Shown here: one piece after another, positions 5,690-9,513 of the stretch | Layout of the letters: every line of letters begins with the position of its first letter | How positions within the stretch are numbered: position 1 is the stretch's first letter | Origin: Planctomycetota bacterium | Lineage (GTDB): Bacteria > Planctomycetota > SZUA-567 | Reading direction: 5' to 3' | DNA: 9,513 bases | NCBI GenBank assembly: GCA_031278535.1 | Contig: JAITKH010000265.1 | Coordinates: 1 to 9,513 of the forward strand | Translations under genes and position numbers: made by a program | The notes under the pieces: model-generated | Told to the model about the DNA's origin: nothing | Seen by the model: only the letters and a program-made list of their open reading frames with translations | Databases searched by the model: none

Positions 5690-6502
5690 ATGCAGGGGAA
5701 CGTCACCACCGCCATCATTTTCACCTTGCTGGCCGGTTTGTCCACCGGTTTCGGCAGCGCCATGGGATTTTTCGCCAAGCGTACGAATACCCGTTTTCTT
5801 GCCGGATCGCTCGGTTTTTCGGCCGGCGTCATGATCTACGTTTCCTTCGTCGAACTTCTCGCAGGTTCGATTCGTGATTTGGGTGTGGCGCTGGCCGATC
5901 CGGCCGCCGGTCGCCTGTATGCGGTAAGCGCCTTTTTTGCCGGCATTTTCCTTATCGCCCTTATCGATTGGCTGGTCCCGGAGGCGGAGAATCCGCATGA
6001 GGCCAAGACAGTCGAGGACATGCGTTCAGGCGCCGGCGAGGAGGCGGACGGACACCTTCTCCGGATGGGCACCATGACCGCCCTGGCCATTGGCATCCAT
6101 AACTTTCCGGAAGGACTGGCCACCTTCATGTCGACGCTCCAGGACACCAGCCTTGGCTTCTCCATCGCCGTGGCGGTGGCCATCCACAACATTCCGGAGG
6201 GGATCGCGGTCTCCGCCCCGATATACTACGCCACCGGCAGTCGCCGGTCGGCCTTCATCTGGTCGTTCATTTCCGGCCTCGCCGAGCCATTGGGCGCGTT
6301 GATGGGGTATGTCGCCCTCCGGCATTTCATGTCGCCTGTCGTCACCGGCCTGATCCTGGCCGGAGTGGCCGGCATCATGGTGTATATCTCGCTGGACGAG
6401 CTCCTGCCCGCGGCCGAAAAGTACGGCGAACACCATCTCTCCATCTACGGAGCCATCCTGGGGATGCTGGTCATGGCCGCCAGCCTGCTCTTGCTGGGAT
6501 GA
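5690..6502 (+). CDS. zupT: ZIP-family divalent metal permease, ZupT-like
   Basis: This is an inner-membrane permease that imports zinc and often iron, manganese or cobalt. The 270-residue hydrophobic protein (about eight spans) carries the two ZIP metal-binding motifs: AIGIHNFPEGLATF (133-146, His137 and Glu141) and VAIHNIPEGIAVS (163-175, His166 and Glu170). It also has GLAEPLG (196-202) and the final SLDELLPAA (234-242) with GEHH (246-249) before the last span. A short acidic loop with scattered His (about 99-122) between spans resembles the variable cytosolic metal-binding loop. GGGGGA lies 9 nt before the ATG. It follows parB by 33 nt on the same strand and is probably co-transcribed, although the functions are unrelated. 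It ends 13 nt from the convergent regulator gene, with no evident terminator. Confidence 0.92.
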   Translation: MQGNVTTAIIFTLLAGLSTGFGSAMGFFAKRTNTRFLAGSLGFSAGVMIYVSFVELLAGSIRDLGVALADPAAGRLYAVSAFFAGIFLIALIDWLVPEAENPHEAKTVEDMRSGAGEEADGHLLRMGTMTALAIGIHNFPEGLATFMSTLQDTSLGFSIAVAVAIHNIPEGIAVSAPIYYATGSRRSAFIWSFISGLAEPLGALMGYVALRHFMSPVVTGLILAGVAGIMVYISLDELLPAAEKYGEHHLSIYGAILGMLVMAASLLLLG

Positions 6503-6515
6503 AAGCCTGGGGATG

Positions 6516-8060
6516 TCACGCTGTGGAGAAGGCGACGGGATCAAGGCCGAGTTGCCGGGATCGGTAGGCGATGATTCGCGGGGTGGTGCCAAGCAGTCCG
6601 GCCGCCTGGCTTAGGTTGCCGCGAGTGGCTCGTAACGCCTCGGCAATCAGGCCGCGCTCGAAGCTTTCCACCTGGGATTTGAAATCCATCCTGGCGCCGG
6701 GCTCGTCCGCGGGAAAACGCAGGCTTGCCGGCAGATGTTCCACTCCGATGGATGAGCCGTTGGCGAGGATGACGGCATGTTCGATGCAGTTCTCCAGTTC
6801 CCGGACGTTTCCTGGCCAGGCGTGGCGGCTGAGGATGTCCATCACTTCCGGAGATATGGAGACGATGCGTTTGCCGGCGTTTCTTGCATACTTGTCCAGA
6901 AAGAATTCGGCCAGGAGCGGAATGTCCGACTGGCGCCGGCGCAGGGGCAGGAGGTAGATGGGAAAGACGTTGATGCGGTAGAAGAGATCGCTTCGGAAGC
7001 GCCCTTCCCGGGCCATGGCGAAGAGATCCCGGTGCGTGGCGGCTATAACCCTGACGTCGATCTTGATGGTTTCGCGGCCGCCAACCCGCTCGAATTCGCG
7101 CTCCTGCAGGACCCGGAGCAGCTTGACCTGCATGAGTTGGGATATGTCGCCGATTTCATCCAGGAAAATGGTGCCTCCGTCAGCCTGCTCGAAACGGCCC
7201 TGTCGTCTTGCCACCGCGCCGGTGAAGGCGCCCTTTTCATGGCCGAAGAGTTCGCTTTCGATGAGCGATTCGGGAAGGGCGGCGCAATTTACCTTGACGA
7301 AAGGCTTGTCCGCCCGATCGCCGTTGTAATGGAGCGCCTCCGCCACCAGTTCCTTCCCGGTACCGGTCTCCCCGTTGACAAGCACGGTTGAACGGCTGGA
7401 CGCCGCCTGGGCTATCTGGTCGAAGACAATGCGCATCTCCCGCGACTTGCCGATGATGTTCCGGGGAGCGACCCTGTTTTTCAGCCTTCCCCGCAGTCGT
7501 TCGTTCTCGTCGGCCAGGGCGGCATGGCTTTCGCGGGCTTCGCGCCGCAAGCGGATGGCTTGCGCCAGCATTGCCGCCACCGTGCCAAGGAGTCGGGCGC
7601 ATTCCCATAACTCGTTCTCCGGGCGGATGGCGCCGTGCATGGAAATGGTTCCGAGAATCTCCTTGCCGATGATTACCGGGACGCAGACGAAAGACGAATC
7701 CCCGCGGCGGCAGCCTTGGGTGGTGCGGGCGAGAAAATCCGGGCAATCGGCGATGGAGGGTATGACAGCCGGCCGGCCGGTCGCCGCCACCTTGCCGGTC
7801 ACGCCTTCGCCGAGGCGGTACCGGCCGCGTACAATCTGCTCGCTGGTGAGATCGGCCGCCAGATCGATTGACACCTGTCCCGCCCCGCTGTCCAGAAGGG
7901 CCAGAGTGATATGGCGCATGTTGAGGTGCGATTCAAGCAGTTTCAGTGCGGGCATTACCGCTCCGGCCGGATTCGGGGCGTCGGCCATGACGGCGGCAAT
8001 CCGGTTGAGCGCCTCCAATTCGTCGTAGCGCCGATCGCGGGCGGGGCGGGGCGATTCCAT
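6516..8060 (-). CDS. NifA-like sigma-54-dependent transcriptional activator (GAF-AAA+-Fis HTH)
   Basis: This 514-residue enhancer-binding protein uses ATP to open sigma-54 promoters. The GAF sensor lies at about 30-172 (the RLGEGVTGKVAATGRP segment is typical), followed by a short coiled coil (172-195) and the AAA+ domain. The latter shows Walker A GETGTGKE (230-237), the sigma-54-contacting GAFTGA loop (277-282), Walker B TIFLDE (297-302), FRSDLFYRINVF (355-366) and WPGNVRELEN (415-424). A Fis-type helix-turn-helix is at about 478-503. The NifA-like end TPRIIAYR is present, but the interdomain linker (about 430-462) lacks the paired cysteines of oxygen-sensitive NifA. The GAF domain has cysteines at 106, 117, 126 and 154. 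AAGGA lies 11 nt upstream of the ATG, and the gene follows the reductase by 27 nt. The targets are unknown; nitrogen fixation is not supported by any neighbour, so no gene name is given. Confidence 0.93.
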   Translation of the reverse strand: MESPRPARDRRYDELEALNRIAAVMADAPNPAGAVMPALKLLESHLNMRHITLALLDSGAGQVSIDLAADLTSEQIVRGRYRLGEGVTGKVAATGRPAVIPSIADCPDFLARTTQGCRRGDSSFVCVPVIIGKEILGTISMHGAIRPENELWECARLLGTVAAMLAQAIRLRREARESHAALADENERLRGRLKNRVAPRNIIGKSREMRIVFDQIAQAASSRSTVLVNGETGTGKELVAEALHYNGDRADKPFVKVNCAALPESLIESELFGHEKGAFTGAVARRQGRFEQADGGTIFLDEIGDISQLMQVKLLRVLQEREFERVGGRETIKIDVRVIAATHRDLFAMAREGRFRSDLFYRINVFPIYLLPLRRRQSDIPLLAEFFLDKYARNAGKRIVSISPEVMDILSRHAWPGNVRELENCIEHAVILANGSSIGVEHLPASLRFPADEPGARMDFKSQVESFERGLIAEALRATRGNLSQAAGLLGTTPRIIAYRSRQLGLDPVAFSTA

Positions 8061-8087
8061 GGGCGGGAGCGTCCTTCGTGCGCAGGT

Positions 8088-9116
8088 TCAGATTCCGGCC
8101 AAAAATTCTTGTCGTAATCGGTTGAACTCGTCCCGTTGCCTGCGGAGAATTCTCGGCGCTTCCAGGTGGTAGGGGCATCGTTGCACGCAGTCCCGGCAAT
8201 TCACGCAATCGCCGATGCGGGCGACTTGTTTCAGGCGGGCCTCGTTAAACTGGCTGCCCTCGACGTTCCTTTTCACAAAGTAGGATATGCGCATCATGAT
8301 GGGGAGATCGATCCCCGCCTGGCAGGGAAGGCAATAGCCGCAACCGCGGCAAAATTCGTCCCCCAATTCCTGGCGCACCTTTTCAATTTCCTCCTGCATT
8401 GCGGAAGTGAACGGCTCCCGCTTTTCCGCCAGGGAAAGGAATTGCTCCAATTCCTCCGTTTTTTCCAGCCCCCATATCGGTACGATATGGGGATACTGGT
8501 TCAGGAAGGAGAAGGCCAGACGCCCGTCCGGCAGCATGCCGCCGCACATGGCTTTCATGGCGATGACGCCGACATCCAAATCCCGGCAGCGGAAGGTCAT
8601 GTCGATTTCCTCGCGCGAGGAAAGAACGGAAAGGGGAAACGGGAGGGTATCGAAACCGCCGCTTTCGATGGCTTGGCGGGCGCGGCCGAGGTGATGGTTG
8701 GTCACGCCGATGAAACGGATCTTCCCGGCTTTTTTCGCTTCCTGCATGGCCTGGTAAACGCCGTTTTCCTGGAAATTGTCCAGGTTGGCCGGATTGTGCC
8801 ATTGGTAAAGATCGATGTAGTCGGTGCGGAGGCGGCGCAGGCTTTCCTCCAATTGTTCCAGGCAGTTCTCGCGGCTGTCGGCCATGGCTTTGGTTGCCAG
8901 GATTATCCGGCCGCGCGGAACGCCGGCGAAGGCGGAGCCGAGCTTTGCTTCGCTGTCGCCGTAAACGTGGGCGGTGTCGAAGAAATCGACCCCGGCTTCG
9001 AAAGCGCGGCGGATCAAGGCCGCCGCATCCGCCATGGTACGGCGCTGGATGGGGATGCATCCCATGGCAATCCGCGAAACCATGAGCCCGGTGCGGCCGA
9101 GTCTCGTCTTTTCCAT
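8088..9116 (-). CDS. Aldo/keto reductase with C-terminal [4Fe-4S] cluster domain (COG1453 type)
   Basis: This is a cytoplasmic oxidoreductase of unknown substrate. Residues 1 to about 225 form the aldo/keto reductase barrel. The catalytic tetrad is visible: Asp47 and Tyr52 in FFDTAHVYGDSE, Lys76 in LATKAM, and His107 in YQWHN. The C-terminal part carries eight clustered cysteines: CxxCxxCxxC at 256-265 followed by GIDLPIMMR, then CxxCxxCxxxCP at 304-315 followed by YHLEAPRIL. These are ferredoxin-like cluster ligands, so electrons may flow between an Fe-S partner and the nicotinamide site. The length of 342 is slightly short for the family (about 370-380). AAGGA lies just upstream of the ATG and 11 nt separate it from the DUF502 stop, so it belongs to the same operon, with the sigma-54 activator next. 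The family is secure; the substrate and cluster number are not. Confidence 0.92.
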   Translation of the reverse strand: MEKTRLGRTGLMVSRIAMGCIPIQRRTMADAAALIRRAFEAGVDFFDTAHVYGDSEAKLGSAFAGVPRGRIILATKAMADSRENCLEQLEESLRRLRTDYIDLYQWHNPANLDNFQENGVYQAMQEAKKAGKIRFIGVTNHHLGRARQAIESGGFDTLPFPLSVLSSREEIDMTFRCRDLDVGVIAMKAMCGGMLPDGRLAFSFLNQYPHIVPIWGLEKTEELEQFLSLAEKREPFTSAMQEEIEKVRQELGDEFCRGCGYCLPCQAGIDLPIMMRISYFVKRNVEGSQFNEARLKQVARIGDCVNCRDCVQRCPYHLEAPRILRRQRDEFNRLRQEFLAGI

Positions 9117-9127
9117 CCGCGTTCCTT

Positions 9128-9513
9128 TTATTTTCCGGAATTCTTGTAGGCGACGCGGCGATCCGGGGTGAGGACGAAACCGGAAAGGGCCAGTTTCATT
9201 CCCTCCTCGAAACCGAGATCGACCCGTTGAACCAGCCGCCGCGGCACAATCAGGGTATTCCCTCCCATCTGAAAACAGAAAGGAAGAATGACCACCACGT
9301 CGTCCCCGTCTCCCAGATTTCCCGGCACGTTGTCAAGCGAATCGCGGGTCACGTAGCCGAAGAGCCTGATTTCCGGCGTCAGGTTCACCAGCACCATGTA
9401 GTTATTGCTTCGAAGCCGCTTCTCCGGGTTAAAGAAATCGATAGTCTCCTTGACGCTGGAATAAAGCTGCTTGATCACGGGTATCCGTGAAAGGAGCGCT
9501 TCGCCCCAGGACA
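9128..9513 (-). CDS. DUF502 family membrane protein, N-terminal part outside window
   Basis: The open frame continues through the window edge without a stop, so the GTG at 9478 is not taken as the start. Upstream in-frame residues read SWGEALLSRIPVIKQLYSSVK, matching the DUF502 pattern in which a short Gly-Glu-Leu-Leu segment is followed by RIPxxxxxYxxVK. The remainder shows the soluble part of the family: a beta-rich domain with VLVNLTPEIRLFGYVT, then VVVILPFCFQMGGNTLIVP and an LALSGFVLTPD tail. The usual two N-terminal membrane spans are missing because they lie beyond the window. The family is found in bacteria and, as COV/LCV proteins, in plants; its molecular function is unknown. It heads the visible DUF502-reductase-regulator operon, so its promoter lies outside. 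Confidence 0.85.
   Translation of the reverse strand, partial: SWGEALLSRIPVIKQLYSSVKETIDFFNPEKRLRSNNYMVLVNLTPEIRLFGYVTRDSLDNVPGNLGDGDDVVVILPFCFQMGGNTLIVPRRLVQRVDLGFEEGMKLALSGFVLTPDRRVAYKNSGK

Noticed and set aside
4601..5998. Long minus-strand open frame of 465 codons opposite the tRNA-binding gene, parB and the start of zupT
   Set aside because: It lies entirely antisense to three firmly identified genes. Its product shows no domain and is low-complexity; long antisense frames are expected in GC-rich DNA.
6503..6515. Bidirectional terminator between convergent zupT and the regulator
   Set aside because: There are only 13 nt, with no inverted repeat or T-run; termination must occur inside the neighbouring genes or elsewhere.
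6516..8060. True NifA and a nitrogen fixation locus
   Set aside because: The helix-turn-helix and GAF are NifA-like, but the linker cysteines are missing and no nif gene is nearby, so only a NifA-like activator is claimed.
8136..9149. Plus-strand open frame of 337 codons opposite the aldo/keto reductase
   Set aside because: The reductase on the other strand has complete catalytic and cysteine motifs; this frame is its codon-bias shadow.

Overview
The window comes from a GC-rich (about 60 %) Gram-negative bacterium. LpxH-type lipid A biosynthesis, two exported metal-binding proteins and a DUF502 membrane protein imply an inner and outer membrane. The iron-sulfur aldo/keto reductase and the nickel uptake system suggest an anaerobe or facultative anaerobe. 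The species cannot be named from the sequence; Desulfobacterota-like or PVC-group bacteria are possibilities only. I see no tRNA, rRNA, insertion sequence, CRISPR array or phage gene.

Layout. Positions 1-3062 (minus strand) hold an ECF-type nickel/cobalt importer in the order nikK-nikM-nikL-nikQ-nikO, the last gene cut by the window edge. Three successive junctions are 4-nt ATGA start/stop overlaps. A strong-looking sigma-70 promoter at 3246-3273 precedes nikK. Between them lies a leader of about 177 nt that can fold into adjacent stems and ends in a terminator-like hairpin, so the operon may be controlled by a metal-sensing leader RNA or attenuator. Positions 3414-4244 (minus) encode an LpxH-like UDP-diacylglucosamine pyrophosphohydrolase. 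Positions 4362-6502 (plus) form a run of three genes: a free-standing methionyl-tRNA synthetase C-terminal-type tRNA-binding domain, ParB (overlapping start/stop) and a ZupT-type ZIP metal permease. Positions 6516-9513 (minus) hold a likely operon read in the order DUF502 membrane protein (partial), Fe-S aldo/keto reductase, and a NifA-like sigma-54 activator with GAF, AAA+ and Fis HTH domains.

How the parts work together. NikK and NikL probably handle metal outside the inner membrane, NikM is the substrate-specific channel, and NikQ with NikO forms the energising module. ZupT adds a second, unrelated divalent-metal route. The parB block is chromosome housekeeping, although parA is not adjacent. 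The targets of the sigma-54 activator are unknown. A good sigma-54 promoter match lies on the plus strand at 3181-3196, inside the nikK leader region and antisense to it. Most of the window is recognisable housekeeping or transport; the least explained part is the 351-nt region between lpxH and nikK.
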